Shown: positions 17,986 through 25,917 of the stretch, in pieces
Layout of the letters: each line of letters starts with the position of its first letter
Numbering within the stretch: the stretch's first letter is position 1
NCBI GenBank assembly: GCA_913046805.1
Contig: CAJWTA010000008.1
Coordinates: forward strand, 1 to 25,917
DNA: 25,917 nucleotides
Direction of reading: 5' to 3'
DNA from: an uncultured Fidelibacterota bacterium
GTDB taxonomy: Bacteria; Marinisomatota; Marinisomatia; Marinisomatales; TCS55
Notes under the pieces: model-generated
Seen by the model: the letters and a program-made list of their open reading frames with translations, nothing else
What the model was told of the DNA's origin: nothing
The model's database searches: none
Program-made: the position numbers and the translations under genes

Positions 17986-19217
17986 TAACTGCATCAACAT
18001 TCTTAAGCGTTGCTATCTTTACTGGGGTAATCCTAATCCTTGTTTTAATGTTAAATCTTGCTGAGTCAAAACTTTTACCGCAAGGAGATATTACATTAAA
18101 CATTAATGGTGACGATGATAAGTCAATTAAGGTAAGACCTGGATCAACCCTTTTATCTGCTTTGGCGACTGAGAGTATATTTCTACCCTCTGCCTGTGGA
18201 GGAGGAGGCACTTGCGCAATGTGCAAATGCCAGATTAGTGAGGGTGGTGGTGAAATTTTACCTACTGAAAAAGGTCATATTAACCGATCAGAAGCAAAAG
18301 ATAACTGGAGATTGGCATGTCAGGTAAAAATAAAAGAAGATATGAAAGTGCAGGTCCCTGATGAGGTCTTTAATATTCAAAAATGGGATTGTACTGTTAG
18401 GTCAAATAAGAATGTTGCTACTTTTATAAAAGAGCTTGTTTTGGAGCTTCCTAAAGGTGAAAACCTTGATTTTACTGCTGGTGGTTATATTCAAATAGAT
18501 ATTCCTGAGTACCATAACTTAAAGTTTAAAGACTTTAATGTTGAAAAAGAATATCATGAAGACTGGGATAAATTTAAGATTTGGGATGTCATTGCTAATA
18601 ATGATGAAGATTGCTTTAGGGCATATTCAATGGCAAATCACCCTGCAGAAGGAAATATAATAATGCTAAATGTTAGAATAGCTACACCTCCTCCAGCATT
18701 ATGGGATCAAGTTCCGCCAGGAATTGCATCGTCATACATTTTTAACCTGAAAGAAGGCGACAAGGTCACAATTTCTGGTCCTTTTGGAGAATTTTTTGCT
18801 AAGGATACTGAGCGTGAGATGATATATTTGGGTGGTGGTGCTGGAATGGCTCCGATGAGAAGTCATTTATTTGATCTGCTTGATACTCAAAAGACCAAAC
18901 GGAAAATCACATTTTTTTATGGTGCCCGTTCCGCAAGAGAAATGTTCTATCATGATGATTTTTTAAGACTTGAACGAGATTACCCTAACTTTAAATATGT
19001 CGTTGGCTTATCAGAACCAATGCCTGAAGATAATTGGGAAGGCCCTACTGGTTTTATACATAATGTGGCGCACGATGAATATTTAAAGGACCACGAAGAC
19101 CCATCAGAAATTGAATATTACATGTGCGGACCTCCAATGATGATAGATGCGTGTGATAAAATGCTATATGATCTGGGTGTAGAAAGAGATATGATTGCTT
19201 ATGATAGTTTTGGTTAA
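17982..19217 (+). CDS. nqrF: Na+-translocating NADH-quinone reductase subunit F
   Basis: Electron-input subunit of Na+-NQR that oxidises NADH. Domains in order are an N-terminal membrane anchor (about 5-26), a 2Fe-2S ferredoxin domain, and a ferredoxin-NADP+ reductase-like FAD/NADH module. The 2Fe-2S ligands are Cys72, 78, 81 and 113 ([11 protein letters not shown] and LACQVK). FAD binding is marked by [10 protein letters not shown], and the NADH site by [14 protein letters not shown] and [16 protein letters not shown]. The C-terminus YDSFG corresponds to the conserved terminal aromatic segment. At 411 residues the length is normal. This complete NADH-oxidising subunit contrasts with the neighbouring complex I, which has none in this window. 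Confidence 0.97.
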   Translation: MITASTFLSVAIFTGVILILVLMLNLAESKLLPQGDITLNINGDDDKSIKVRPGSTLLSALATESIFLPSACGGGGTCAMCKCQISEGGGEILPTEKGHINRSEAKDNWRLACQVKIKEDMKVQVPDEVFNIQKWDCTVRSNKNVATFIKELVLELPKGENLDFTAGGYIQIDIPEYHNLKFKDFNVEKEYHEDWDKFKIWDVIANNDEDCFRAYSMANHPAEGNIIMLNVRIATPPPALWDQVPPGIASSYIFNLKEGDKVTISGPFGEFFAKDTEREMIYLGGGAGMAPMRSHLFDLLDTQKTKRKITFFYGARSAREMFYHDDFLRLERDYPNFKYVVGLSEPMPEDNWEGPTGFIHNVAHDEYLKDHEDPSEIEYYMCGPPMMIDACDKMLYDLGVERDMIAYDSFG

Positions 19218-20274
19218 ATCATCATCAAAACTATTTTCTAAACGCAGCTCAAAAACCCTATATCTTTTACTTACCTTTTTTTTGGTAAGTTGCGAACAAA
19301 ATAAAACCTACGCTGATATCACTGGTCCAGCAATGGGTACTTCTTATACTATACGCTTGGTCCCAAAAAGGGGTTTGAATCAAAATACTGATTATCTAAA
19401 AGCAAAGATTGACTCAACATTGGAGTCAATAAACGACCAAATGTCAACTTATGTTTTAAATAGTGAAATTTCACTCTTTAATAAATTGGGTAAAAATGCT
19501 GCAATTGTAATTGCAGATAATTTTAAACAAGTGATTTTACGATCAATCTTTTGGTCTGAGCAATCAAATGGCGCATTTGATATTTCATCTCTTCCTTTAA
19601 CTGAAGCTTGGAAAAAAGGAAAAAAAGATAGAGAGTATAAAGACAAATGGGAACCACCATCAGACCTTGACATAATTACTGCTTTAGATAAAGTTGGATA
19701 CAAAAAAATTAAGATTTATCAAAATTCACTTATCAAAGCATTTAAAGAACAACAGATTGACGTAAATGCTATTGCCAAAGGATGGGGGGTTGACCATCTG
19801 TTTGATCTAATTAATTCATTCGGTTACAGCAATTTTATGGTTGAAATTGGGGGTGAGGTTAGGGTCTCGGGAAAAAATATACAAAATAAACCTTGGCAGA
19901 TTGGAATCGATTATCCCGCTGTAAACACCAATCCAGGAGAAAAGATTATGGGCATAGTTTCTTTGACTGATAAATCGATGGCAACTTCGGGAAACTATAG
20001 GAATTTTTATGAATATAACTCAAAAAAATTCTCTCATATTATTGATCCGAGGACAGGGTATGCTATAAAGTCAGATATTGCGTCTGTAACGGTAGTTGCA
20101 GAGCGATGTATTGATGCTGATGCAGTAGCAACGGCACTAAACGTAATGTCGCTAGAATCGGGAAGACAGATGGTTGAAAATAACGATAAGATTGAAGCTT
20201 TTTGGATTTTAAAGGATAATGGAAAGCTTAATACAGTTCAATCTACAGGCATGAATGTTAATCTGATAGATTGA
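19201..20274 (+). CDS. apbE: FAD:protein FMN transferase (lipoprotein ApbE)
   Basis: Flavin transferase that uses FAD to attach FMN covalently to threonine, here most likely Thr210 of NqrB and Thr208 of NqrC. Residues 19-31 form a lipoprotein signal with lipobox LVSC (Cys31), so the enzyme should be anchored outside the inner membrane. Family motifs are [24 protein letters not shown] (187-198), the GGE at 217-219, HIIDPRTG (279-286) and DADAVATAL (305-313), the last including Mg2+ ligands. I chose the ATG at 19201, which overlaps nqrF by 17 bases; an in-frame TTG at 19195 would add two residues and is closer to a purine-rich stretch. The 3' end overlaps the convergent nqrM by 17 bases. Confidence 0.96.
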   Translation: MIVLVKSSSKLFSKRSSKTLYLLLTFFLVSCEQNKTYADITGPAMGTSYTIRLVPKRGLNQNTDYLKAKIDSTLESINDQMSTYVLNSEISLFNKLGKNAAIVIADNFKQVILRSIFWSEQSNGAFDISSLPLTEAWKKGKKDREYKDKWEPPSDLDIITALDKVGYKKIKIYQNSLIKAFKEQQIDVNAIAKGWGVDHLFDLINSFGYSNFMVEIGGEVRVSGKNIQNKPWQIGIDYPAVNTNPGEKIMGIVSLTDKSMATSGNYRNFYEYNSKKFSHIIDPRTGYAIKSDIASVTVVAERCIDADAVATALNVMSLESGRQMVENNDKIEAFWILKDNGKLNTVQSTGMNVNLID

Positions 20275-20440
20275 TATTCGGTTGTTGTGAGGGGTCATCG
20301 CAATCTCCTCCCTTTAAACATACACAATTCTCAACATCACCTCCGCAAGAACCATGTAGAGGTTTATTGTTAAATATAATTCCAATTGACATTCCGAGTA
20401 TTGCAAACCCAATAACAAGAATAGTTAACAGTAAATCCAT
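20258..20440 (-). CDS. nqrM: Na+-NQR maturation factor NqrM (DUF539 family)
   Basis: Small membrane protein of 60 residues, recognised as NqrM. It has one N-terminal helix (about 3-23), then the hallmark KPLHGSCGG, then a CxC and another cysteine (ENCVCLKGGDC). In Vibrio, NqrM is needed together with ApbE to make active Na+-NQR, and it is thought to supply iron to the centre held by NqrD and NqrE. Cysteine spacing here is C-x6-CxC-x5-C, more compact between the first cysteine and the CxC than I recall for gammaproteobacterial NqrM. Unusually it is on the strand opposite to nqrA-F and apbE and overlaps apbE tail to tail. I chose the ATG at 20440; a GTG one codon upstream is possible. No Shine-Dalgarno sequence is visible. 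Confidence 0.85.
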   Translation of the reverse strand: MDLLLTILVIGFAILGMSIGIIFNNKPLHGSCGGDVENCVCLKGGDCDDPSQQPNINLSD

Positions 20441-20550
20441 CACTTAATTTAATTAAAAAATAAAATATAATTTTATATCAATAATTTGGATGATAAGTGA
20501 AACAATATTTAAGTTTTGACTACATTAAATATTAATTAACCAGAGATATC
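20441..20550. promoter_or_regulatory. Divergent intergenic region between nqrM and the antiporter gene
   Basis: This 110-base, very AT-rich gap must hold promoters for nqrM (minus) and the antiporter operon (plus) if both are transcribed independently. A TTGACT at 20516-20521 has no -10 element at a proper distance before the ATG at 20551. I cannot point to a convincing promoter pair on either strand. Confidence 0.3.
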
Positions 20551-21945
20551 ATGAAATTAATTACTTACCTATTTTTATTATCAACTAGCCTGTTTGCTGG
20601 TTCTTATGGCGCTCCGCATCTTGAAGGTGGTGATTTGTCAATATTTTGGGTAATCCCATTTGCAGGTATTTTACTTTCCATAGCAATTTTCCCTCTCGTT
20701 GCTCCGGAGTATTGGCATCATAATTTTGGCAAGATTTCTGCATTTTGGGCACTATTATTTGTTCTTCCTTTTCTCTTTTCGCAAGGATGGCAAATCGTTT
20801 TATATGAGATTTTGCATGTAGGTCTTTTGGAATACATTCCTTTTATTATTCTCCTTTTAGCTTTGTTTACAATTTCAGGTGGCGTGCAGTTGACTGGCTC
20901 ATTAGTTGGAACTCCTATTGTTAACAGCGCAATTATTCTTGTGGGTACTTTATTGGCTAGTTGGATGGGAACTACTGGTGCAGCGATGCTACTTATTAGG
21001 CCTCTCCTTAGGGCAAATAAAGATAGAAAGCACAAAGTTCATATCGTGATATTTTTTATTTTTCTTGTAGCAAATATTGGCGGATCGCTTACACCATTGG
21101 GAGATCCACCTCTATTCTTAGGGTTTTTGAAAGGTGTAGATTTTTTCTGGACAACTAAAGCAATGTTTGTACCAATGTTATTCATGGTGATTTCACTTTT
21201 AATAATTTTTTACTTCTACGATAGTTTTCAGTATCGGAAAGAGTCTGATCTTCCCTCACCCTCAAATAATGAAAAAATCTCAATCAAGGGATCTTTTAAC
21301 CTCTTATTGATTTTCGGTGTAGTATGTTCGGTTTTGTTGAGTGGTTTTTGGAGACCAGGTATTGACTTCACAATTTTTCATGTTCATGTTGAGCTTCAGA
21401 ATCTCGCAAGAGATATTCTTTTACTGGTGCTTGCTTATTTGAGTTGGACCTACACTTCAAAAGAGATACGAGAAGGAAATGAGTACACATGGTTTCCTAT
21501 TCAAGAAGTTGCAAAACTTTTTGCAGGTATTTTCATAACAATAATACCGGCTATTGCAATCTTAAAAGCAGGAACATCTGGCGCTTTGTCTGGAATAATA
21601 AACTCGGTTTCAAGTGACTCGGGGCCAGTGAATAACATGTATTTTTGGTTAACTGGTATTCTGTCAAGCTTTTTAGATAATGCACCAACTTATCTAGTAT
21701 TTTTTAATACAGCGGGTGGAGATGCTCAGGTTTTGATGGGTGAACTTTCTCAGACGTTGCTTGCTATTTCAGCTGGAGCTGTTTTCATGGGAGCTAATAC
21801 CTATATTGGTAATGCCCCTAATTTTATGGTAAAATCTATCGCGGAGTCATCTGGAATTGAAATGCCATCATTTTTCGGATATTTCTTTTATTCACTTATC
21901 ATTCTATTCCCATTATTTGGAATTGTTAGCTTGCTTTTCTTTTAA
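20551..21945 (+). CDS. Sodium:proton antiporter, NhaD/CitMHS-like family
   Basis: Inner-membrane carrier of the ion transporter superfamily, of the group usually annotated as NhaD-type Na+/H+ antiporter and covered by a CitMHS-like domain. The 464-residue protein has about 12 helices. It contains the hallmark NIGGSLTPLGDPPLF (175-189) and the second-half counterpart SFLDNAPTYLVFFN with GNAPNFMVKSIAESSG near the end. The first 17 residues resemble a signal peptide ending in SLFAGS. Location next to the Na+-NQR cluster fits a role in balancing Na+ and H+ gradients, but the substrate is inferred from the family; some relatives carry other ions or organic anions. It is followed after two bases by the adenosyltransferase gene. 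Confidence 0.85.
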   Translation: MKLITYLFLLSTSLFAGSYGAPHLEGGDLSIFWVIPFAGILLSIAIFPLVAPEYWHHNFGKISAFWALLFVLPFLFSQGWQIVLYEILHVGLLEYIPFIILLLALFTISGGVQLTGSLVGTPIVNSAIILVGTLLASWMGTTGAAMLLIRPLLRANKDRKHKVHIVIFFIFLVANIGGSLTPLGDPPLFLGFLKGVDFFWTTKAMFVPMLFMVISLLIIFYFYDSFQYRKESDLPSPSNNEKISIKGSFNLLLIFGVVCSVLLSGFWRPGIDFTIFHVHVELQNLARDILLLVLAYLSWTYTSKEIREGNEYTWFPIQEVAKLFAGIFITIIPAIAILKAGTSGALSGIINSVSSDSGPVNNMYFWLTGILSSFLDNAPTYLVFFNTAGGDAQVLMGELSQTLLAISAGAVFMGANTYIGNAPNFMVKSIAESSGIEMPSFFGYFFYSLIILFPLFGIVSLLFF

Positions 21946-21947
21946 GT

Positions 21948-22487
21948 ATGAGAATTTCTAAAGTAACTACCAAGTCTGGAGATAAAGGTAAAACGAGCCT
22001 AGGGAATGGTGAACGTGTATCAAAATCTCATTTAATAATTAATCTATTAGGAGATATTGATGAGCTAAATTCTCAAATTGGTTCAGCTATCTCATCCTCT
22101 AAATCGAGCTTAATTTCTAGCGAGCTTCAATCGATCCAGCAGGACTTATTTAATCTTGGAGGTGAAATTTCTATTTTTAATTCAGGAACCATACTCATAA
22201 ACGATGATAAAGTTAAATTCCTTGAAGAACGAATTGAAGATCTTAATCAAACTTTAAAACCACTTAAAGAGTTTATCATGCCTGGAGGTGACGAATTCTG
22301 CTCACGAATTCACTTGGCGAGAGCTGTGTGTAGAAGGGCGGAAAGGTCATGCGTTTCAGTTCTAGATCTTGTAAAAGAAAAAAATATTTGGTTGCCATAT
22401 TTAAATCGTCTTAGTGATTACCTTTTTGTTTTAGCGCGATATGTCTCCTCAGAGCGAGGGTCTGAAGAAATACTCTGGAAACGATAA
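21948..22487 (+). CDS. pduO: Cob(I)alamin adenosyltransferase, PduO type
   Basis: Cytosolic enzyme transferring the adenosyl group of ATP to cob(I)alamin to make adenosylcobalamin, the B12 form used by mutases and some ribonucleotide reductases. The 179 residues show the N-terminal ATP loop TKSGDKGKTSLGNGERVSK (8-26). The MPGGDEFCSRIHLARAVCRR stretch followed by AER and the C-terminal YLNRLSDYLFVLAR are also present, all diagnostic of the PduO/MMAB fold. It lies two bases after the antiporter stop, so the two are probably co-transcribed, although no functional link is known to me. No B12 riboswitch-like element is visible upstream. Confidence 0.94.
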   Translation: MRISKVTTKSGDKGKTSLGNGERVSKSHLIINLLGDIDELNSQIGSAISSSKSSLISSELQSIQQDLFNLGGEISIFNSGTILINDDKVKFLEERIEDLNQTLKPLKEFIMPGGDEFCSRIHLARAVCRRAERSCVSVLDLVKEKNIWLPYLNRLSDYLFVLARYVSSERGSEEILWKR

Positions 22488-22552
22488 ATATTTATCCTCA
22501 TTTCATAGTTTTAATATAAAAAAAGTCCTTAAATTTTAGGTCGGTATTAATT

Positions 22553-23560
22553 ATGATAAACTGGAAAAAATTGAACCAAGACATTGAGAATTCTAAGCGA
22601 ATTATCCTTTCAACCCACATGAATCCAGATGGTGATGGTTTAGGTAGCGCATCAGCAATGCACCATTACATAACTTCACTTGGGTTGGAATGTAAAATTA
22701 TTCATACTTCAAAATTTCCAAATCAGTATAATTTTTTAAATAAAGATAACATTATTGAAACATACGATGCGGCTATACATGATCAATGGTTAGAGAAGAC
22801 TGACCTCGCCTTAATCTTTGACGTTGGAGCATATCATAGACTAGGTCCATTGGGCAATGTATTATCAGCAAACCAAACAAATGTAATAAATATTGACCAT
22901 CATCCAGATCTTGGCGATAAGCGCTTTAATGAAAATTATATCAATATTCATGCAGCAGCAACCGGTGAAATGGTTTACGATTTTTTTGAACAAAATAATA
23001 TTAGATTGAATAAGGAGATCGCAAGCGGAATTTATACTGCTGTTATGACCGATACAGGCTCTTTTCGTCATAGCAACACCAATCAAAAAAGTCATAAAAT
23101 AGCTATGAATTGTCTAGCATTTAATGTCGACAATTCTAAAATTTATCAATCTATTTATGAAAATAAATCCAAAGCGCAAGTCTCATTATTAGCAAAAGTA
23201 TTAAACAATATCAGATTCGATCTAGATGGTCGAGTGGCCTCATTCATTGTATCAAATAAAATGATTGAAGATAGCGGTACAATGCCTGAGGATGTAGATG
23301 GTTTTACAGATTTTGTTAGATCGATAAATGGTGTAGAGATTGCTATCATGGTGTGTGAGAGTGAAACAGGAAAATGCAGAATCAATTTTAGATCTAAAGG
23401 AAAATATATTATCAATGATATTGCTAAGTCATTTGACGGAGGAGGGCATAAATTTGCAGCTGGAGCAACTGCTGAAGGTAACTCGAATAATGTATTACAA
23501 GAAGTATTAAATAGAACTTTCATTGAAGTTGATAGGCAGAATAAGGCACCTGTCATATGA
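22553..23560 (+). CDS. nrnA: DHH/DHHA1 phosphoesterase, NrnA-like oligoribonuclease/pAp phosphatase
   Basis: Predicted to degrade short RNA oligonucleotides and to dephosphorylate pAp, as NrnA of Bacillus does. Metal-binding motifs of the DHH domain are HMNPDGDGLGS (22-32), Asp90 in FDVGAYHRLG, IDHH (114-117) and TDTGSFRHSNT (Asp167). The C-terminal DHHA1 domain has DGGGHKFAAGA (295-305). At 335 residues it has the usual length. A 65-base gap separates it from the adenosyltransferase gene, and its stop overlaps ispH by four bases. The choice between nanoRNase and other DHH activities such as c-di-AMP hydrolysis cannot be settled from sequence alone; the lack of extra sensor or membrane domains favours the NrnA type. 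Confidence 0.9.
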   Translation: MINWKKLNQDIENSKRIILSTHMNPDGDGLGSASAMHHYITSLGLECKIIHTSKFPNQYNFLNKDNIIETYDAAIHDQWLEKTDLALIFDVGAYHRLGPLGNVLSANQTNVINIDHHPDLGDKRFNENYINIHAAATGEMVYDFFEQNNIRLNKEIASGIYTAVMTDTGSFRHSNTNQKSHKIAMNCLAFNVDNSKIYQSIYENKSKAQVSLLAKVLNNIRFDLDGRVASFIVSNKMIEDSGTMPEDVDGFTDFVRSINGVEIAIMVCESETGKCRINFRSKGKYIINDIAKSFDGGGHKFAAGATAEGNSNNVLQEVLNRTFIEVDRQNKAPVI

Positions 23561-24417
23561 AAATTTTACTAGCAAAAAATGCAGGGTATTGCTTTGGCGT
23601 TCGTGATGCGGTAAACATGGCTTATGATACAGCTGAAAAGCATGGAGACGTTTATATGCTTGGTCATATTGTTCATAATGAAAATGTTGTTAATGATTTA
23701 GATAAAGTTGGAGCAAAAGTAGTTGATTCACTTGATGATGTTCCGGAGGGTAGGCCTGTGCTATTACGTGCACATGGTACGCACGTAGATATAACAAAAA
23801 AAGCAGAAGAAAGAAAGATGAACATCGTTGATGCTACTTGTCCTTTAGTTAGAGATATTCACAATGAAATTAAAGAGCTTGAAGAAGATGGAAGAAAGAT
23901 AATTATTATTGGAGATCATGGGCATGATGAGGTTGTAGGTATTGCTAGTCAGGTTAAAGATCCAATAATTGTTGCAACTTCTGAAGAAGCCAAGCGTTTG
24001 AGAAAGACTAAAAGAGCAGGAATAGTAAGTCAATCAACACAAACGATAGAAAATGTCCAGGATATTGTTAACATTCTTATGAGCAAGGTAGTAGATCTCA
24101 GATTTGTAAATACAATTTGTTTTCCAACTAAGAGAAATCAAGAGCAAATAAAAGAGCTATCTGAAAAATGTGATGTAATGATTGTTATTGGTTCATTTAC
24201 TAGTGCAAACTCAAAACGTTTAACAGATCTATCTGAAGAACGCAATTCACGATCCTATCAAGTCACATGCGCTGAAGATATTAACGAACACTGGTTGGAG
24301 AACTGTGATATTGTTGGAGTGTCTGCTGGAGCGAGCACCCCTGATAATATAATAAACGAAGTTCTTGAAAGAATTAAAAAAATAGGAAATGTACAAGAGG
24401 AGGAGATTTATGCCTAA
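23557..24417 (+). CDS. ispH: 4-hydroxy-3-methylbut-2-enyl diphosphate reductase
   Basis: Last enzyme of the methylerythritol phosphate pathway, a 4Fe-4S reductase making isopentenyl and dimethylallyl diphosphate. The three cluster ligands are present: Cys12 in GYCFGV, Cys95 in DATCPLV and Cys188 in [11 protein letters not shown]. Active-site residues include His40 in GHIVHN, His73 in RAHGTH, His123 and Glu125 in DHGHDEV, and the SANSKRL segment. The 286-residue length fits the short (non-fused) form. It starts four bases inside nrnA and its end overlaps the pdxS start by eight bases. Its products support quinone side-chain synthesis, which the respiratory genes need, but that link is general. 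Confidence 0.96.
   Translation: MKILLAKNAGYCFGVRDAVNMAYDTAEKHGDVYMLGHIVHNENVVNDLDKVGAKVVDSLDDVPEGRPVLLRAHGTHVDITKKAEERKMNIVDATCPLVRDIHNEIKELEEDGRKIIIIGDHGHDEVVGIASQVKDPIIVATSEEAKRLRKTKRAGIVSQSTQTIENVQDIVNILMSKVVDLRFVNTICFPTKRNQEQIKELSEKCDVMIVIGSFTSANSKRLTDLSEERNSRSYQVTCAEDINEHWLENCDIVGVSAGASTPDNIINEVLERIKKIGNVQEEEIYA
24398..24403 (+). promoter_or_regulatory. Strong Shine-Dalgarno sequence of pdxS
   Basis: AGGAGG lies six bases before the ATG at 24410, inside the 3' end of ispH. It is the best Shine-Dalgarno match I noticed in the window. It rules out the longer in-frame start at 24389, which would contain this sequence within its coding region. Confidence 0.8.
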
Positions 24418-25294
24418 AAAAGAATCTTTTGAAGTAAAGGTTGGATTAGCCGAAATGCTTAAAGGCGGAGTAATAATGGATGTCATGAATTCTGAGCAAG
24501 CGAAGCAGGCTGAGCAGGCTGGCGCAGCAGCTGTAATGGCGTTAGAAAGAATACCCGCTTTAATAAGAAAAGAGGGTGGAATTGCTCGAGCAAGCGATCC
24601 ACAAATGATCAAAAACATTCAGGATTCAGTATCAATACCTGTTATGGCAAAAGCACGAATTGGGCATTTTGCTGAAGCCCAAATTCTTGAAGCTTTAAAT
24701 GTAGATTTTATCGATGAAAGCGAAGTTTTAACCCCCGCGGACGAACACAATCATATTTGGAAACATGATTTCAAAGTACCTTTTGTTTGCGGTTGTAGAA
24801 ATTTAGGTGAGGCTCTTAGAAGAATAGGGGAAGGCGCTGCAATGATTCGCACAAAAGGGGAGCCGGGAAGTGGAAATATCGTAGAAGCTGTTAGACACAT
24901 GCGTGAAGTTCAAAGTGAAATAAAAAGTTTAACGGTTATGGATCAAGATCAATTAATGGCTGCAGCTAAAAATATGGGAGCTCCTTTTACGCTTGTTCAG
25001 CAAGTGGCAAAGCTAGGAAAGTTGCCAGTACCTAATTTTGCGGCCGGAGGTATTGCAACACCTGCCGATGCTTCATTAATGATGCAGCTCGGGGCTGAAA
25101 CCGTTTTTGTTGGATCAGGTATTTTCATGAGTGATGATCCTGTCCCTAGAGGTAAGGCCATCGTTGATGCTGTCACTTATTATAAAGATGCTGAAAAATT
25201 AGTAGAAATATCTACCGGTTTAAAATCAGCTATGAAGGGTGTTGATATGTCAGAGATACCTGAAGGCGAAAGAATGCAGGAAAGAGGTTGGTAA
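24410..25294 (+). CDS. pdxS: Pyridoxal 5'-phosphate synthase subunit PdxS
   Basis: Synthase subunit of the DXP-independent vitamin B6 pathway. It condenses ribose 5-phosphate, glyceraldehyde 3-phosphate and ammonia (from PdxT) to pyridoxal 5'-phosphate. From the ATG at 24410 the protein is 294 residues, the same as the Bacillus enzyme as I recall it. Catalytic residues fall at the standard numbers: Asp24 in IMDVMN, Lys81 in MAKARIGH and Lys149 in [28 protein letters not shown] is the C-terminal phosphate-binding part. It overlaps ispH by eight bases and is followed after ten bases by pdxT, its partner. Confidence 0.97.
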   Translation: MPKKESFEVKVGLAEMLKGGVIMDVMNSEQAKQAEQAGAAAVMALERIPALIRKEGGIARASDPQMIKNIQDSVSIPVMAKARIGHFAEAQILEALNVDFIDESEVLTPADEHNHIWKHDFKVPFVCGCRNLGEALRRIGEGAAMIRTKGEPGSGNIVEAVRHMREVQSEIKSLTVMDQDQLMAAAKNMGAPFTLVQQVAKLGKLPVPNFAAGGIATPADASLMMQLGAETVFVGSGIFMSDDPVPRGKAIVDAVTYYKDAEKLVEISTGLKSAMKGVDMSEIPEGERMQERGW

Positions 25295-25304
25295 TTCCAA
25301 TATT

Positions 25305-25898
25305 ATGATCGGATTATTGGCGCTTCAGGGCAATTTTCATGCTCATAAACAAATACTTGAAAGTTTGAAGATTTCTTCAATGGAGATAAGGTATCCAGAT
25401 CAACTAAATGATGTTGAAGGTCTTATTATTCCTGGTGGTGAGTCAACTACGATTAACGATCTGATGGCTAGAGTCGGCTTTCATGATGCAATTAAGTCTT
25501 TTGCAGCCAACAAACCAATTTTAGGTACTTGTGCAGGTTTAATAATGATGAGTAAATCGGTTAAAAATAATAATAAGATTAGACCTTTGGGCATTCTTGA
25601 TATTGAAGTTAGTAGAAACGCTTACGGCACGCAGATTGATTCATTCATTGGTGAAATTAATTTTTCAACACAAGATCATAGTTTTTCAGCTAAAGCTCCT
25701 TTTATTCGTGCTCCTAGAATAACTAAGATTAGCGATTCTGTAGAGGTTATAGGCAAGTGTCAAAGCGAAATTGTTGCTATTAAATCCGGTATTCATGTTG
25801 GCTTAACTTTTCACCCTGAACTGAGCGATACAACCTTTTTTCATAAAAATATGTTTAAAAAGCATAATCAAATTATTGAAGAAAACAGTGCAGCTTAA
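25305..25898 (+). CDS. pdxT: Pyridoxal 5'-phosphate synthase glutaminase subunit PdxT
   Basis: Glutaminase of the PdxST complex, which hydrolyses glutamine and channels ammonia to PdxS. The class-I glutamine amidotransferase triad is Cys76 in LGTCAGLI, and His170 and Glu172 in TFHPEL. The oxyanion segment IIPGGESTTI precedes the cysteine. From the ATG at 25305 it has 197 residues and begins MIGLLALQG, the family N-terminus. In-frame upstream codons overlapping pdxS encode no conserved sequence, so the longer start is rejected. No ribosome binding site lies at normal distance; the nearest purine run is about 17 bases upstream, so coupling to pdxS translation is likely. The gene is complete, ending 19 bases before the window edge. 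Confidence 0.96.
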   Translation: MIGLLALQGNFHAHKQILESLKISSMEIRYPDQLNDVEGLIIPGGESTTINDLMARVGFHDAIKSFAANKPILGTCAGLIMMSKSVKNNNKIRPLGILDIEVSRNAYGTQIDSFIGEINFSTQDHSFSAKAPFIRAPRITKISDSVEVIGKCQSEIVAIKSGIHVGLTFHPELSDTTFFHKNMFKKHNQIIEENSAA

Positions 25899-25917
25899 CA
25901 TACTACCTAAGATCAAA

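Noticed and set aside
13510..19217. Rnf complex instead of Na+-NQR
   Set aside because: NqrA and NqrB-type sequences, the NqrF with 2Fe-2S, FAD and NADH motifs, and nqrM identify Na+-NQR; the RnfB and RnfC ferredoxin-type subunits are absent.
22527..22540. Imperfect palindrome CCTTAAATTTTAGG before nrnA
   Set aside because: Seven-base arms with a mismatch in very AT-rich DNA; no T-run follows and it is too weak to call an operator or terminator.
24389..24409. Longer start for pdxS
   Set aside because: The added codons are the AGGAGG ribosome binding site itself, and the catalytic numbering (Asp24, Lys81, Lys149) fits the ATG at 24410.
25239..25304. Longer start for pdxT inside pdxS
   Set aside because: The extra residues are out-of-frame pdxS coding sequence, and the family N-terminus begins at the ATG at 25305.

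Overview
This AT-rich window is almost fully coding and is built around respiratory energy conservation. I see no mobile elements, CRISPR arrays, tRNA or rRNA genes. The best guess for the source is a marine heterotroph of the Fibrobacterota-Chlorobiota-Bacteroidota (FCB) side of the tree, perhaps Marinimicrobia (SAR406). The reasons are low GC, very tight gene packing, an 11-gene complex I lacking nuoEFG in the order ABCDHIJKLMN, and a complete Na+-NQR. This placement is inference from gene content and has no marker gene behind it.

Layout. (1) Positions 1-530: the 3' part of an NAD kinase gene, cut by the window edge. (2) 527-3230, minus strand: a Na+/phosphate cotransporter with a C-terminal PhoU-like region, then a monofunctional proline dehydrogenase. 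(3) 3388-13485, plus strand: nuoA, B, C, D, H, I, J, K, L, M, N, with overlapping or near-touching ends throughout. (4) 13510-20274, plus strand: nqrABCDEF and apbE, starting only 24 bases after nuoN with no visible terminator, so the H+ and Na+ pumps may share one transcript. (5) 20258-20440, minus strand: a short cysteine-containing protein recognised as NqrM, the Na+-NQR assembly factor, converging on apbE with overlapping 3' ends. (6) 20551-22487: an NhaD-type Na+/H+ antiporter and a PduO-type cobalamin adenosyltransferase two bases apart. (7) 22553-25898: nrnA-like DHH phosphoesterase, ispH, pdxS, pdxT, with overlaps or very short gaps.

How they work together. Proline dehydrogenase, complex I and Na+-NQR all feed electrons into the quinone pool. 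ApbE attaches FMN to the SGAT threonines seen in NqrB and NqrC. NqrM probably helps load the iron centre held by the paired cysteines of NqrD and NqrE. The antiporter links the Na+ gradient to the H+ gradient, and the phosphate carrier spends Na+. The window therefore reads as a sodium/proton bioenergetic island followed by housekeeping cofactor genes (B12 adenosylation, isoprenoids, vitamin B6).

Nearly every gene belongs to a well-known family. The unusual part is the arrangement: complex I without its NADH module in one unit with a complete NADH-oxidising Na+ pump, an inverted nqrM, and a NuoI with a long inter-cluster linker. I found no convincing wholly new system.
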